DNA of 64,000 nucleotides from Diabrotica undecimpunctata (taxonomy: Eukaryota; Arthropoda; Insecta; Coleoptera; Chrysomelidae): assembly GCF_040954645.1 (NCBI RefSeq), contig NC_092808.1:114306049-114370048 (forward strand), in the 5' to 3' direction. A model generated the notes under the pieces. It saw nothing but the letters and a program-made list of their open reading frames with translations. It searched no databases and had not been told where the DNA came from. Within the stretch, counting starts at the first letter, position 1, and the number at the start of each line of letters is the position of its first letter. Both the position numbers and the translations under genes were made by a program. Shown here piece by piece: positions 22,665-34,779 of this stretch.

Positions 22665-24270
22665 TTCTTTTTCTTACTTCTTGTATGTAGGCTTTAAAGT
22701 CTTTTTCTTCTTCAATATTAGCCTCCTAAATTGTTGAAATTATCGCAACATCTTTTTCTTGGTTTGCCAATACTTCTTCATCCATTTTATGACTTATCTC
22801 GTGGTATTTGTACTATACTATCCTCTGCCATTTTACTAATACGTTCGTTCCACTCCTGTTTCCGTTTTGTCACCCATCCATATATATCTTCTATATTGCA
22901 TGCTCTTCTTATGTTTTTGCTTCTCTTCCTATCCAACAGACTTTTCCCTGATATTCGTCGAAATATTTTCCTTTCTGTTGTTTCTACTAGTCGTCTCGTT
23001 GTAGATGTGTCAGGTTTTGTCTTTTTGTCTAATTGCTGCTTTACGGATTCTTGTTTTTGTGTCTTGTCTTAGGTGTTTGTTCTTACAGATTGTGTCATTA
23101 AGAGATCCTGCTTAATTGATTTTAAGCTTTGTTGTCGTACTTCTTCTTAGCACCTCCATAACTAGTTATATCTATTCCCAGATATCTAAACCTTACTTCC
23201 TGCTTTATTATTTTCCCATCAATTTTGATTTTACATCACAGTAGGTATTTAGATGTTGTCATACATTTGGTTTTTTCTGCTGATATTATCATATTGTATT
23301 TCTTGGCTGTTGTATTGAAGATGTGTGTTAATCTTTGGAGCTCGTCTTCTGTCTCAGCGATTAATGCGGCGTCGTCTTCATAACATAATATTTAGATTTC
23401 TTTGTTCCCCATTCTGTAACCATGATCTTTACATACTGCTTGTATTCTTTCGTTCATTATTATATTAAAAAGAAGTGGGCTTAACGAGTCATCCTGTCTG
23501 ACTCCGCTTTGTACTGGTAAACACTGTGTTAGTTTTCCATTTATCTTTGCCTGTATTCGATTATGGTATATTGATTAAGTAGATGTTTTCGATGGTTTTT
23601 ATAATATTAATTGGTATGTTTCTTTTATACAGTAGGTGTAAGACGTCTTCGACTTACACAAGATGCGATCGAAAGCCTTTGTCAGGTCTATAAAACATAG
23701 ATATGCTGGTTCTGGTCCTGGTGACTTTCTATTTTTGAGTGAATTTATGGCTATCTCTACTTATTGAAAACTGATTTCTATTTCGTGTCTTAATTCTAAT
23801 ACGTTATTGTGTTCATTATTATTTTCCCTTCCTTTAAAAAGTTTCGTCATGTATATTTCCCATTCGTTTGCTGGTATGTGATTGTATTCCTTCAATTCTG
23901 CCATTTCTTTCCGTTGGTTTCTTATGAATCTCCATATTTGTTTTTGTAACCGTAGAAGTCGCTATCCATCCTTTTTGTAAACTGTTCCCAGTATTCATTT
24001 TTTTTCTTAACAATTGCTTTGTTTCATTTCGTATTCTTCTAAAAATGTCTCGGGATTCTGGAGTATTTGATGTTTTCTACTTTCTGTAGGCCTCTCTTTT
24101 CTCTTTACATTTCTCTTTTCTTTTTCTGAACCATGGTGTATTTTTGTTGTTTCTTTTGTTCAGTATGACTTTGCGTTTTCCTAGAGCTTCTGTTGCTGCT
24201 TCTTCAATGTTGTTTTTAATTTTCTTCCAGCTCGCGTTTATATCTTCGATGTTGTCTATTTGTTTCAGCA
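22665..24270 (-). pseudogene. RTE-like non-LTR RT relic (YEDD variant)
   Basis: The minus strand shows, in order from 24.27 kb downward: EN-RT linker pieces (AELKEYNHIPANEWEIYMTK near 23860-23920), NSLKNRKSPGPEP and LCFIDLTKAFDRI near 23660-23750, SLSPLLFNIIMNERIQAVC near 23440-23500, LCYEDDAALIAETEDE near 23345-23385 and FRYLGIDITSYGG near 23150-23190. C-terminal RRLVETTERKIFRRISGK lies near 22960-23010. The catalytic YADD is YEDD. Many stops. Same family as the plus-strand relic at 46.6-48.1 kb. Confidence 0.8.
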
Positions 24271-24596
24271 GTACAAATGTTTTTCAAGGCCCCGTGGGTA
24301 GAGGGGTTTCAGGGGCTGACTATCTTTGTATTGATCGGGATACTATATCGTGTTGGAGTTAATGTATCACACGAAAATCATTTGGCTGATAGTGAGCCCG
24401 TATCGCGCATCAAAGTGTTATATGGGGGAAAGGAATGGCCTGGAACATTGGAGCGCGGTTGAGTGGTTCTTGATAACACGAATCAATACAATTTACTCCT
24501 ATGAATTGTAACCCCCGAATGTCATTCTAAGGGGTGTGCAAGTCTTTGAGACTGGATTATTCAAATTGCTTGCTATTTTTTGAACATTTTGAACAA

Positions 24597-24604
<8 letters not shown>
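24271..24604. other. Unassigned stretch
   Basis: G-rich compared with its surroundings (ggccccgtgggtagagggg), so perhaps a transposon scrap; no domain recognised. Confidence 0.35.

Positions 24605-24663
<59 letters not shown>
24605..24663. repeat. (TA)n microsatellite
   Basis: About 58 bp of TA preceded by an A run, at the left edge of the retroelement that follows. Confidence 0.97.
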
Positions 24664-24668
<5 letters not shown>

Positions 24669-24689
24669 GACATCAATAGAAATTTATAT

Positions 24690-25316
24690 TTGTCTTAAGT
24701 GCCTAATATGTCAGGATACGAGGCCACCACTTAACAACACAAAGTATACTAATACTGGCCCCAGTATTTTAAAAGCAGAAGTAGAGAAAGCCATCAAATA
24801 AAGAAAAAATGGGAAATCTCCAGGCATTGACCAAATACCATCAGACTGACTCAAACTTCTAGACGACGACAATGTATCAGAACTAACAAACATTTATAAC
24901 CACATATACGAAACTGGAACACTACCACGAATATGGTTGAAGTCTATATTTATCCCACTTCCAAAAAAACCTAATACATCATCACGTAAAGACTTTAGAC
25001 TAATTAGTCTCATGAGTCACTCTCTCAAGCTACTTCTTAGGATAATTCTTAATAGAATCAAGCAGAAATATGAAGACACAATGGGAAATATACAATTCGA
25101 ATTCAGAGAAGGATTGGGAACAAGGGAAGCTTTGTTCTCAATGATAACACTACTTCAACGATCATGGGAAGTACAGAAACCAATTTACGTCTGTTTTATA
25201 GATTTTGAGAAGGCGTTTAATAGGGTTCAACATGATAGGCTGTTCGAATATCTAGAAATGATTGGAATAGATGATAACGATCTGAGACTTTTACAACATC
25301 TATATTGGAATCAAGA
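24690..25316 (+). pseudogene. Non-LTR element X, RT 5' half (interrupted)
   Basis: Plus-strand RT beginning RKNGKSPGIDQIPSD (after one stop), then IFIPLPKKPNTSSRKDFRLI, FEFREGLGTREALFSM and YVCFIDFEKAFNRVQHDR. It breaks at atattggaatcaaga (25302-25316), the left copy of a 15-bp duplication. The frame resumes at 26911. It is 5' truncated against the TA run; no endonuclease of its own is visible. The copy at 36.1-37.4 kb belongs to the same family. Confidence 0.85.
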
Positions 25317-26910
25317 CCTTAAAAAAGCTATAGACAACAACAAAGAATCCAAAATAATAGTAATGGGAGACTTTAACGCCAAAATTGGAAGTAAAGACTC
25401 TGAAAGCAAGATTGGAAATTTTGGATTCGGCACAAGAAACACAATTTGAAATAGAAAGAGATTTAAAAGAGCTAAAAAATAATAAAGCTCAAGGACACGA
25501 CGGTATAATTGCCGAGCTCTTGAAAACAAGCAAGACATTAACAATCCCTGTACTAACAGAGCTATTTAATAGATGTCTCCATAATAGCCAGATCCCTAAA
25601 GACTGGAACGAGAGTCTAGTAATACTCTTACACAAAAAAAGGGGACAAATGTGATCTACAAAATTATAGACCTATATCGTTGCTCAGTCAAGTATACAAA
25701 CTATTTATGAGAGGTATTAACAACCGGTTAACCTACAAAATGGACAATTACCAACCGGTTGAACAGGCTGGCTTCCGCAAAGGATATAATACATCAGACC
25801 ATCTGCTGACAATGAGAACATTGATAGAAAATATAAATGAATACCAACTACCCGTATTGCTTGCCTTCGTCGACTATGAAAAGGCGTTTGGTAGTATCGA
25901 GATGTGGGTCATAGAACAAGCTATTAATAATTGTAGAATAGATTCGAGATATAGGCAACTAATACATAATTAATATTAAAATGCAACTATAATAGTACAA
26001 CTAGACGAAAATACAAATCCCATTCCCATTAAGAGAGGAGTGAGACAAGGAGACGTAATATCGCCAAAGTTTTTCAACCTAGCCCTAGAAGACGTCTTCA
26101 AACTACAAATTGGTCAACCTATGGCATTAACGTTAATGGCAACAAGTTAAACCACTTCAGATTCGCTGACGATATAGTGATTATAGCGAGCACATTTGAG
26201 GAACTGCAAATTATGATGGGGGAACTACCAGCCAGCTCCCAATACGTCGGCCTAAAAATGAATATGAAAAAAACAAAAATAATAACAAACACAGATGACC
26301 CCAGACGTATAACTATAAATGGCAGTGAGATAGAACAAATCCAGGAATATATCTACCTAGGCCAAATCCTGAGACTTGACAAAAAAAACCAAACTGCGGA
26401 AATTACTAGAAGAACAAGACTAACATGGGAAGAATTTCGAAAACTTAGTTGGATACTTAAGAACCGCAAAATACCCCAATGCTTGACGAGCAAAGTGTTT
26501 AACCAATGCATCCTTCCTATCATGACATATGGATGTCAAACCTGGACCCTAACCAAGGCAAACATGAATAAACTAGCCACAACAGAAAGAACAATGGAAA
26601 GAGCAATGTTAAGTATACGACTGTCAGATAAAAAAAGGAACGACTGGGTAAGATCCAAAACAAAAGTCGAGGACATAGCAACAAAAATTGCCAAACTTAA
26701 ATGGAGCTTCGCGGGCCACACTGCTAGACAAAAAGACCAACGTTGGAATACTACAATACAACATTGGAGACCTTACGAAAGTAAACGACCAAGAGGAAGA
26801 CCACAGATGATCTGGGTTGATGACATTAAAAGAATAGCTGGAACAAATTGCAAATATGTTGCTCAGGACAAAAACATGGACGACAGAGGGCTAAGAAGAA
26901 GAAGAAGAAG
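25317..26910 (+). mobile_element. Non-LTR element Y nested in element X
   Basis: Flanked by ATATTGGAATCAAGA at 25302-25316 and 26911-26925. It opens with an endonuclease scrap (IIVMGDFNAKIGSKDSES), skips most of EN, and enters RT at LKELKNNKAQGHDGIIAELL. It then continues GFRKGYNTSDHLLTMRTLI, LAFVDYEKAFGSIE, IKRGVRQGDVISPKFFNLAL, RFADDIVI and a 276-codon frame (26177-27007, which runs past the element end) with YIYLGQIL, MTYGCQTWTLTKANM and AKLKWSFAGHTARQ. The 3' tail is (GAA)n at about 26893-26910. Frameshifts between blocks make it inactive. A minus-strand relative lies at 27.9-28.45 kb. Confidence 0.9.
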
Positions 26911-27890
26911 ATATTGGAATCAAGAAGCTTCTATTCTGGTAGACGGCGAAGAAACAGACAAAATTTGTATTCAAAGAGGTGTTAGACAGGGTTGTGTGTT
27001 TGTTTAACGTTTACTCAGAAATAATTTTTAACGAAGCTTTGGAAGGGCAATCTGGAGTTCGAATCGGGGGAGAAACTAATAAAAACATCAGATATGCAGA
27101 TGAGACCACGATCATGGCTGAAAGTATCGAAGATCTTCAATTCCTTATAGATCGAGTCACTAGCGAATGCTCTTATAACACACTAAGCATAAATACAACA
27201 AAGACAAAGTTACTTGTGGTTAGTAAACAAGATCTCGGCGCTATACAACTAATTGACAATAAGGAACCGATAACAAAAGTTAACCATTTTAAATACCTAG
27301 GATGTTGGATAAACGAGACACTAAATCCGGATGAGGAAATTAAAACTCGTATAGAAATTGCAAGAGGAGCATTTATGAAACTTAGATCTATTCTGAGCAA
27401 TTCTCAGCTGAACTTACAGCTGAGAATTAAGTTCCTAAAATGTTATGTGTATCCTGTATTACTGTATGGATGTGAAACCTGAATTATGAAGGTTAACATG
27501 ATGAACAAATTAGAAGCCTTCGAGATGTGGTTATATCGTAGAATGCTCCGAATATCATGGGTTCGACACATTTTAAACAGAGAAGTCTTGAACAGAGTAG
27601 GTCAAACTGAAGGCGACTTAATAAAGATGATAAAAAAGAAAACTCGACTATCTGGGGCATATAATGAGAGGAAGCAGATACAGGATAATGCAGTTGATAC
27701 TCAACGGAAAGATCAACGGAAAAAGAGGAATTGGTAGAAAGAAATACTCATGGCTCCGAAACCTTCGTCAATGGACCGGCTTATAAGCAGATGAATTATT
27801 ACATGCCGCGAAAGATGGAGAACGATATCGGCAAATCGTCATGAAAGCTACCCACGCCTAAAACTTGGGCACGGTACTCAAAGAAGATGA
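26911..27890 (+). pseudogene. Non-LTR element X, RT 3' half
   Basis: Starts at the right TSD copy and continues the X frame: ICIQRGVRQGCV, a short damaged stretch near 26990-27010, FNVYSEIIFNEALEG, NIRYADETTIMAESIEDLQF, HFKYLGCWI, then VYPVLLYGCET with a stop in place of the next W, then FEMWLYRRMLRISWV and finally NGKRGIGRKKYSWLRNLRQW. It ends near a GAAGATGAT tail at about 27880-27890. The YADD box carries E at the third position after A (YADE). Confidence 0.85.
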
Positions 27891-27894
27891 TATG

Positions 27895-28455
27895 TATCTT
27901 CTTCTTCCTCTTCAACCTTAAGTAATCCAACTTTGGACATAGGCCTCCCCCAAATCAATCCAGAGTCTTTTATTTTGTGCCACTTGCTTCCAGTTGTGTC
28001 CGCCGATCTTCTTAATGTCATCAGCCCATCTCATTTGTGGTCTTCCTCTGCTTCTCTTTCCCAACCATGGCCTCCACTGTTGTATTTCGTGGTTCCATCT
28101 CTTATCCTTCAGTCGGGCATTGTGTCCTGCGAAGCTCCATTTTAATTTGGCAGCATGTTCTCCTGCGTCTTTACTTTGATTTTGCTTCTAATCCATTTGT
28201 TTGTTTTTTTTTATCTATAATTCTCACCCCGAGCATTGATCTTTCCATCGCTCTTTGTGCTTTTACTATTTTATCCATATTGGACTTGGTGAGTGTCCAC
28301 GTCTGTGAACCATACGTGAGTATGGGGAAGATATACTGATCGTAAATTCTGGTTTTCAAATACTGTTCTATTTTAGTGCTTTTCAAGATCCAACTCAGTT
28401 TTCCAAATCCTGCCCACGCTAACCTTATTCTTCTGGTAATTCTGGTAAATCTGAT
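27895..28455 (-). pseudogene. Y-family non-LTR 3' fragment
   Basis: The minus strand encodes MKSTKIEQYLKTRIYDQYIF, LTYGSQTWTLTKSNMDKIVK, AKLKWSFAGHNARLKDKRW and GRPQMRWADDIKKIGGHNWK, the same blocks as element Y. The tail points into the GAA/GAT tail of element X, so the two elements lie tail to tail. Confidence 0.8.
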
Positions 28456-28790
28456 ATGTATATACGTGGCTTATTTGTACATATCATGTATAATGTGACT
28501 CATAGAATCGCGATATCTCAGGAATGGCAACTCTTAGGAAAAAAATCATATAAACTATTTTTGTAGAGAATTTTAACAGAAAATACAAAAAACCTCAAAT
28601 TTTGAACATTGGCCCCGAATAACTTTTGTAGAACACATACGATCGATGGGAATTATTAAAAATTTATTTTTAATTGTAAACCCCAGCTCTCCACCAATAT
28701 TTGGCTTTTCGGGAATTTTTGTTATTTGATCACTAGTTTGTTTGTCTAAATTGACCGGATTGGGTATCCAATATCCGTAACGGATAAACA
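28456..28790. repeat. Second copy of the 11-12 kb inverted-repeat family
   Basis: From gactcatagaatcgcgat through aacacatacgatcgatgg to gtctaaattgaccggatt it follows the right half of the 11180-12430 element. This copy is free of the non-LTR insertion, so it gives the uninterrupted order across aaccccagctct. Confidence 0.7.
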
Positions 28791-29382
28791 CCATAAGAAG
28801 AAGAGCTATATGATGTTCCAAGTTTCGTGAATTAATGAAGTACTACCTTAGTTATAAAACATTAATTAAAATATTAGATAAACAAGTCGATCTCATAAGA
28901 AGACACCTGTGTCAAACTATTACATTATTAAATTAGCCCATTCGTAAATTTCGAACAAAATATTATGTAAATAGAAATCAATATTAATTTTATGCTGCTA
29001 GTTTTGAAACATGGTTTATTTTTAAAAACGAACTAATTTAAAAAAAAATCTGACAATTTTAAATTAATAACCTCGAAGATAATCTTCTCACTAAACATGC
29101 TGCCGGAATTCCAACAATGTCAGTTACATAATACCAACATCAACATGCATTTTTGCTTCTTGAACACGATTTTAACTTGACACACAAACGAAAGTGATCA
29201 ATAAAAAGGAAAAGTTCATTTAGCCAAAGCCGAATGCCATGCCATAATGTATATTGTCGTTTACTTTTCGTGTTATTCTTACCATAGACGTTGAATACGA
29301 TGAATTAATGGACAAAAGGTAATGTGGTGATTAAACTAAATAATACTTTTCATTTTCCTATTTATTCTTGAAGTTTATACAA
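28791..29382. other. AT-rich intron, nothing recognised
   Basis: No supported feature. Confidence 0.4.
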
Positions 29383-29936
29383 TCTTATATACTAAAACGC
29401 TAAGCCCTTTTCTTGTCCACCACTTTACTCAAAAACCATATTAGATAATTAAAATATTTTTTCGGAATATTATTAGTATTACGTATGAGATTGTCAAGAT
29501 ATACTTTTGGTACAAAAATTCACTTCCGGTTTTGAGATGACCGGAAGTTAAAATTTACTTTAAGTTTTAGACCCCACAATGTATATATGGATCGAAAGGT
29601 CTCGTCGAGGCGAATCTAAATATGTACTTCCGGTTGTGATCCGACACCGGAAGTGACCCGAAACGCGCATAAAACGTCAAGATAGAGCAAATCTGACACC
29701 GGATTCGTGATCAGCATGCAAAATTAACTGCTAAATGATATCCATGTCGACATTTGATGAACTAAAAATTGCATTCCGGTTTTGAGGTCGACTTCCATAA
29801 TCACTTTTTTTTTACTTGCATTATTATTGATGAATGTTATGTATATTCTTGCTTATATTGTTTGTATTGATCTCTTAATTTTTCTCGCAAAATAAAAATT
29901 TCATTTAAAAAACTCGATGTCGAGTTGGTCCGCTAG
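29383..29936 (+). mobile_element. Non-autonomous Helitron
   Basis: The 5' end is TC followed by ttatatactaaaacgctaag. The 3' end is ccgCTAG preceded 6 bp upstream by the hairpin AACTCGATGTCGAGTT (29911-29926). The element sits between A (29382) and T (29937) with no target-site duplication. These are the diagnostic Helitron features: 5'-TC, 3'-CTRR, a subterminal hairpin about 10 bp from the end, and AT insertion. At 554 bp with no open frame it must depend on an autonomous partner. Internal cttccggt/accggaag motifs recur several times. Confidence 0.82.
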
Positions 29937-31030
29937 TTTCAACTAACACATAAATACAAACAAGACAAATGGGAGTTAAAGAAAGAATCGAAACAGGGTA
30001 ATAACATAATATGGGTGGCCGATAAGCTAAAAATTGAATAGAATCTGTGTTTCCGTTCCCGGAAACCAACATAGCACTGCCGCACCACAATCCAGTGACT
30101 TCACCTTTAAACTTAATGCCTTACAATGTGGACACATATAACGTTCATTTTTCCAATAGAAACGTTATAATTAAATACTGCTCAATTTTCCGCAGTAAGA
30201 TGACTCGTTGTGGATTTTTTTTCATTCGATTAAGGAAAGTTTGTGAACAAAATTCGTGTTGGTAAAATGAAAATTGCATTGTGTGCATAAGGAAAATGCA
30301 TTTCCAAAGTACATAGACAACGAAAAATTTGCAGCTCAGAAAATATCGATAGGAATGAGTGTAATTTTATTGCTCGGGGGGTTGTCGAGATCGCTGAATA
30401 TGAATATAATGGCAAACATGGTTCTCGAGCTACCTGGTGCACAGGATCGGCTTCTTCTTCTGGAGTATGTTAATTTCATTCTATATATAAAATATTTCGT
30501 TGATAAATAACCTCAAAATACCTTATGCAACTTTATATAAAACTTTAAACAATTATCCAAAACATTATTTTTTAAATTTGGCGCTTTTAAGCAGTTGGTG
30601 GCACTGATGAAGTGCCAGGTGATACATATTATAATTTTCTCTGTAGCAGCTCCCGCCTTTTACTTTCACGTGTGCTCTTATACTGGTTTTCTTACACATA
30701 ATAGTACACAGATAGGTATACTTCAAGCTATTTCTCAATTTCAAATTGTTGTGAAAATCCTTATTTTTTATATAAAAATGAGGATGTAAAAAGAATGGCT
30801 TGGTTTGCAATTTGGCACTAAAAATTGTGCTGGGTGAAAATTGCACGAATATGGAAAACTATGAAAAACATCAATTATCTGATGCAGAAGGAGATCGGGA
30901 AGAAATAACATTATTTGGTAAAATTTTTTACTTAGTAAAATAAACTTTCTGTAATTATATTCAAGAAATCATATTTTAACTCTTATTTGATAGCGCACTT
31001 TTATACAAATCATAAATAACAAATTCACAA
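29937..31030. other. Intron, nothing recognised
   Basis: Several short open frames but none with a recognised domain or splice context. Confidence 0.4.
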
Positions 31031-31034
31031 AATA

Positions 31035-31290
31035 CTTCAGGAGACGAAGCCACGCTGAGCACCAGATACCTTGGAGATCATCGCTGTCGTAATATTAGTA
31101 TTCAGCAACCTCAAAAAACTCCGAGTAATGAGTTTTGAGTGTTTTCGAATTAAAATAACATAAAATTCCAGGAGACGAAGGCCACGCTATGCTCCATGTA
31201 GCTCAGGGATCATTTCTATCATAATTTTCGTGTTCATCGACCTCAAAAATTTGACCCCCTTAAATCCCCCCCCCCCTTAAGCCCTAGAAC
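31035..31290. repeat. Two diverged direct repeats of about 85 bp
   Basis: caggagacgaag begins copies at 31038 and 31169. Both proceed through a ccacgct block, a gatcat block and end with cctcaaaaa. A 12-base C run follows at about 31268-31279. Confidence 0.6.
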
Positions 31291-32185
31291 TACTAGAGCT
31301 AAACCAGATACATGGGATAGCCAATGTACGAGGGACAAAGAAAACCAAAATACATATATAAACAAATAGCAATAAACAATAACCTGTATACATATATAAA
31401 CTAACAAACAATAAATAATCACATTAAGCGTGTATGCTCATTCAGCAAACCTGTTAGGTATTATTTATTTGTGTTCAAAGAGAAAAGAAGATTGTTAAAG
31501 AAATTTAAAACAATAAAAAATTGTTACGTACAACCCATATTTATTATCATCTAAAATATAGATTTAATTAGATATAATAATTTAGATCTTACGAACAGAA
31601 ATGTCCATTACAAATTAATACCTTATGCCATCTTCATAGAAAGTTTAGATAAATATATTTAAACATGATCTTAATATTGAATAATATTTAAAAAAAAAAA
31701 TGAAAATTGAAAGTTTACCTGGGCTATTATTATATCATAATATGTAGTTTTTCAGTTCTTACAATCTTCATATAAAATTTAGTTTTAAAAAGCATAGTGT
31801 ACACAAAAAAAAAATTATCGAAACATAAAAAAAATTACGGAATGTGCCCCTTCAAAAATCACTAACACTATACTACACTGGGGAAATTAGCAGAAAAATA
31901 ATAATGATAAAATTCCTTTTTCATATTGACTGTCAAACAGAAATATTCAGCTCAACAATTATCTGCAGGAGCAGTATAAAAAGGTAAAAAACTTACTGTG
32001 CGGTCCTTGTTTTAATTTACTTGCTTTCACTGTAGACTTTGCTGGTTCCTTTAATACATAGAATAAAGACTTTTTCTCAATATAACTAAACCATGGCAGG
32101 TTTCTCAGCAACCAAAAAGAAAAAAACAATGTTTTCACTCCCATGCCTTGGCAAATGAATGAAGAAAAGTTTTTACTCAACTTTC
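31291..32185. other. AT-rich intron, nothing firmly recognised
   Basis: No gene supported. The last 150 bp, together with 32638-32700, are the pre-insertion target of the next element. Confidence 0.4.
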
Positions 32186-32624
32186 TTCTTCTTCTTTTTT
32201 TTCTCTTCATAAGCAATTCTGCTTGTTCATTGGCGGATTAATACCTCTATGGAACAATGTCACTCCATCTTTTGCGCGGTCGTCCGATACTTCTTTTGCC
32301 GATTGGTGACTTATATATTGCTGTTTTGTCGACACGGGTCTCCTCCATTCTGCTTATGTAAAGATTCCATTCTTTTTTCTATTTCGTATTTATTCGTTTA
32401 TACACTGTATGTTACATTTTCTTCTAATGTCTTTACTTCTCTTTTGATGTCTCAGATTTCTTGTGATTCTTCTCAGTACTTTCATTTCTGCCGTTTTCAG
32501 TAGCCTTTGCGTAGTGGCTGTGTCGGGTCTTGTTACTGAGGCATATGTCATTATTGGTCTTACTCTCTCTTTATAAATTATTTACTTTATCTCAGTGTTA
32601 ATGTATCTGTCTCACCATATAGTG
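32186..32624 (-). mobile_element. Short RTE-like insertion with 13-bp TSD
   Basis: TTACTCAACTTTC occurs at 32173-32185 and 32625-32637. Between them the minus strand gives YKERVRPIMTYASVTRPDT, QRLLKTAEMKVLRRITR and later frames, ending in an (AAG)-rich tail at 32186-32215. It is heavily 5' truncated and a typical target-primed insertion. Confidence 0.85.
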
Positions 32625-32637
32625 TTACTCAACTTTC

Positions 32638-33100
32638 AATGCACCAAACTGGAAATTGTTCAGTGCTCAAAGCCCCGGCCAGTACCACCCGGCGAAATAT
32701 TATCGGATTATCAGCTTATTCCAAAGCTTGGTCGGTAATCTTGGGTGGCAAAATCGCAGATCCAATTTTGACAAAGGCTAAAATCCCCACTGATCTTAAT
32801 AAAATTATCAAGCCGACAAATTTGATTTTCATTTCAACTCGAATACTTTGATCAGCGCGCTAATTACTTTAATTCTCACTGACTCAAATAAATATTTATA
32901 AATATAAATTATTTTAAATTTTGTTTATTTTATTTCAAGAGAACTAAAATGCTCCTATTAGAAGATTTTGAGATGTTTATTTTAAACACTCTGTAGAATA
33001 TATAATTGCAATAAGCAAATCCAAACTTTATACAGGACAGAATTTGAAATACGTAAATTAAAACTTGTTTATCGTTACAAACATGAAGAAACGACAGGAG
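32638..33100. other. Target sequence and intron, unassigned
   Basis: When the insertion before it is removed, a plus-strand frame runs through the target site (FLLNFQCTKLEIVQ, then SDYQLIPKLG), so an older element may have been the target. I do not recognise it. Confidence 0.35.
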
Positions 33101-33775
33101 GAAGAAAGATAAAAAAACCTACGATGCGCTGATGATACGATTATATTGGCGTCTTCGGTAGAACTGAAACAAATTATAAATAAGTTGGGCTCGGTAGTAC
33201 GGAATATGGTTTGAAAATAAATATACAAAAAACCAAATTAATTATCGTTGATAGAAACAGAAACAACCAAAGATAAGAAACATGGCATAGTGCTAAGTAG
33301 TAGTACCCATCATAATGGCCATATCGACAACAGTCAAACTCACAAAAATATTGAAGAACACCGACAGTACAAAAAACACAAAATTACGCCTTATTCGAGC
33401 ATTAATATTCCCTATCGGCACCTACGCTTCAGAAACATGGATGATCAAAAAAGTCGATTCGAAAATAAATTCAAAATGTGGGAATGCCGGATAATATTCA
33501 ATACGCCAAAACTATCAACCAAAATATACTAAGATAGTTTGGGCATATAATTAGAAGAAGAGAAGAAATCGAACGAATGGTAGTTGAAGCCACGTAGGCA
33601 AAAGATCCAGGGGAACATTTCCAGTACGATGATCGGACCAAATAAAGGACAGGACTGGTTACTTATTCTCTTAAGCAAAACAACTCGCACAGGAGAGAGA
33701 TCATTGGACAGAAATATTTAACCGAATTACATGACACCCTCCTTACGAAGGCGAAAAGATAGAGGAGGAGGAGGT
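33101..33775 (+). pseudogene. Non-LTR RT relic with CADD motif
   Basis: Plus-strand pieces LRCADDTIILASSVELKQII, EYGLKINIQKTKLIIVDR, ALIFPIGTYASETWMIKK and GKRSRGTFPVR in different frames; the YADD tyrosine is cysteine here. Dead fragment. Confidence 0.75.
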
Positions 33776-34170
33776 TAAGATGGTTCGGGCTTATTGACCG
33801 TCGAATGCAAATACTTGGGAGCAGCACAACAGCTGAAAATAGTTATGAAAAAGATGTAGCAGCTAAAATCATGGCAGGAAATAGAACGTTTTTTTCCTAG
33901 TGACGCTACTTAAATCAACATTGCTCCCAAAGACACCTAACATAAAGGTTTATAAAACTGTAATTTGCCCAATAATAACGTATGGAAGTGAAAGGTGAAC
34001 ACTGAATCAGCGTGAAATAACAAGATCCTCGGGACAATCTTTGAGCCTTGTAGAAACGAGATAAGAGGGAATGAAGACGAAGACATAACCTGGAACTCCA
34101 AGCACTCTACGAAGAAGAAAACGTAGCACTGTACATCAATTCAGATCGGATAAGATGGACAGAATATGTT
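33776..34170 (+). pseudogene. Second non-LTR RT C-terminal relic
   Basis: Frames give KYLGAAQQLK, then a region like IYKTVICPIITYGSE, and WRRRHNLELQALYEEENV. Different family from the fragment before it. Confidence 0.65.
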
Positions 34171-34174
34171 CGGA

Positions 34175-34735
34175 GATTCTTCTTTATAATGTGCCTATCC
34201 GTGACAAATGTTTGCGATCATCATGCCAATATTTATCTTATCTGCAGCAGCGCGGAAAAGCTGCACAGATGTTGTATTGGACCAGATTCTGAGGTTCTTT
34301 AACCAAGATGTTCTTCTTCCTGGACCTTGTTTTTAAAATATCTTTTTTTGCAGGATGGCTTGAAGGAGAGCATATCTGGATTCATTTCGCATAATATGTC
34401 CAAAGAATTGTAACTTTCGAGATTTGATGGTGGTCAGTACCTCCCGGTTCTTATTTATTCTTCTGAGGACCTCCTCATTTGTGGTTCGGTCAGTCCACGG
34501 GATCTTAAGTATTCTCCAATATAGCCACATCTCAAAAAGTTTTCTGCGCACATCTTCGTTCAAGGTCCACGATTCAATACCATAAAAAAGGACAGAGAAG
34601 ACGTAACATGGCAGCATTCTTACTTTTGTATTAGGAGAGAGGTTGTGACTCTTGAAGAAGGCCCCCATCCGATTGAAGGTGGATCTAGCTTTTCCGATGG
34701 GTGATCTAATCTCCTGATTATTGGTCCATTCTTCA
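34175..34735 (-). pseudogene. Non-LTR RT C-terminal relic (X-like)
   Basis: The minus-strand 111-codon frame at 34333-34668 reads MGAFFKSHNLSPNTKVRMLP, FYGIESWTLNEDVRRKLF and GHIMRNESRYALLQAILQ, as in the C-terminal part of element X. Frames downstream (GPGRRTSWLKNLRIW) continue to about 34180. Confidence 0.75.
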
Positions 34736-34779
34736 TTTATTATAGGCTATTATTCTGTGATAGAATAATGAAATACTAC

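Noticed and set aside
30047..30510. Overlapping small open frames as host exons
   Set aside because: No splice-site pairs in compatible phase and no recognisable domain.
31268..31279. C run as a recombination or regulatory signal
   Set aside because: A bare homopolymer with no supporting context.
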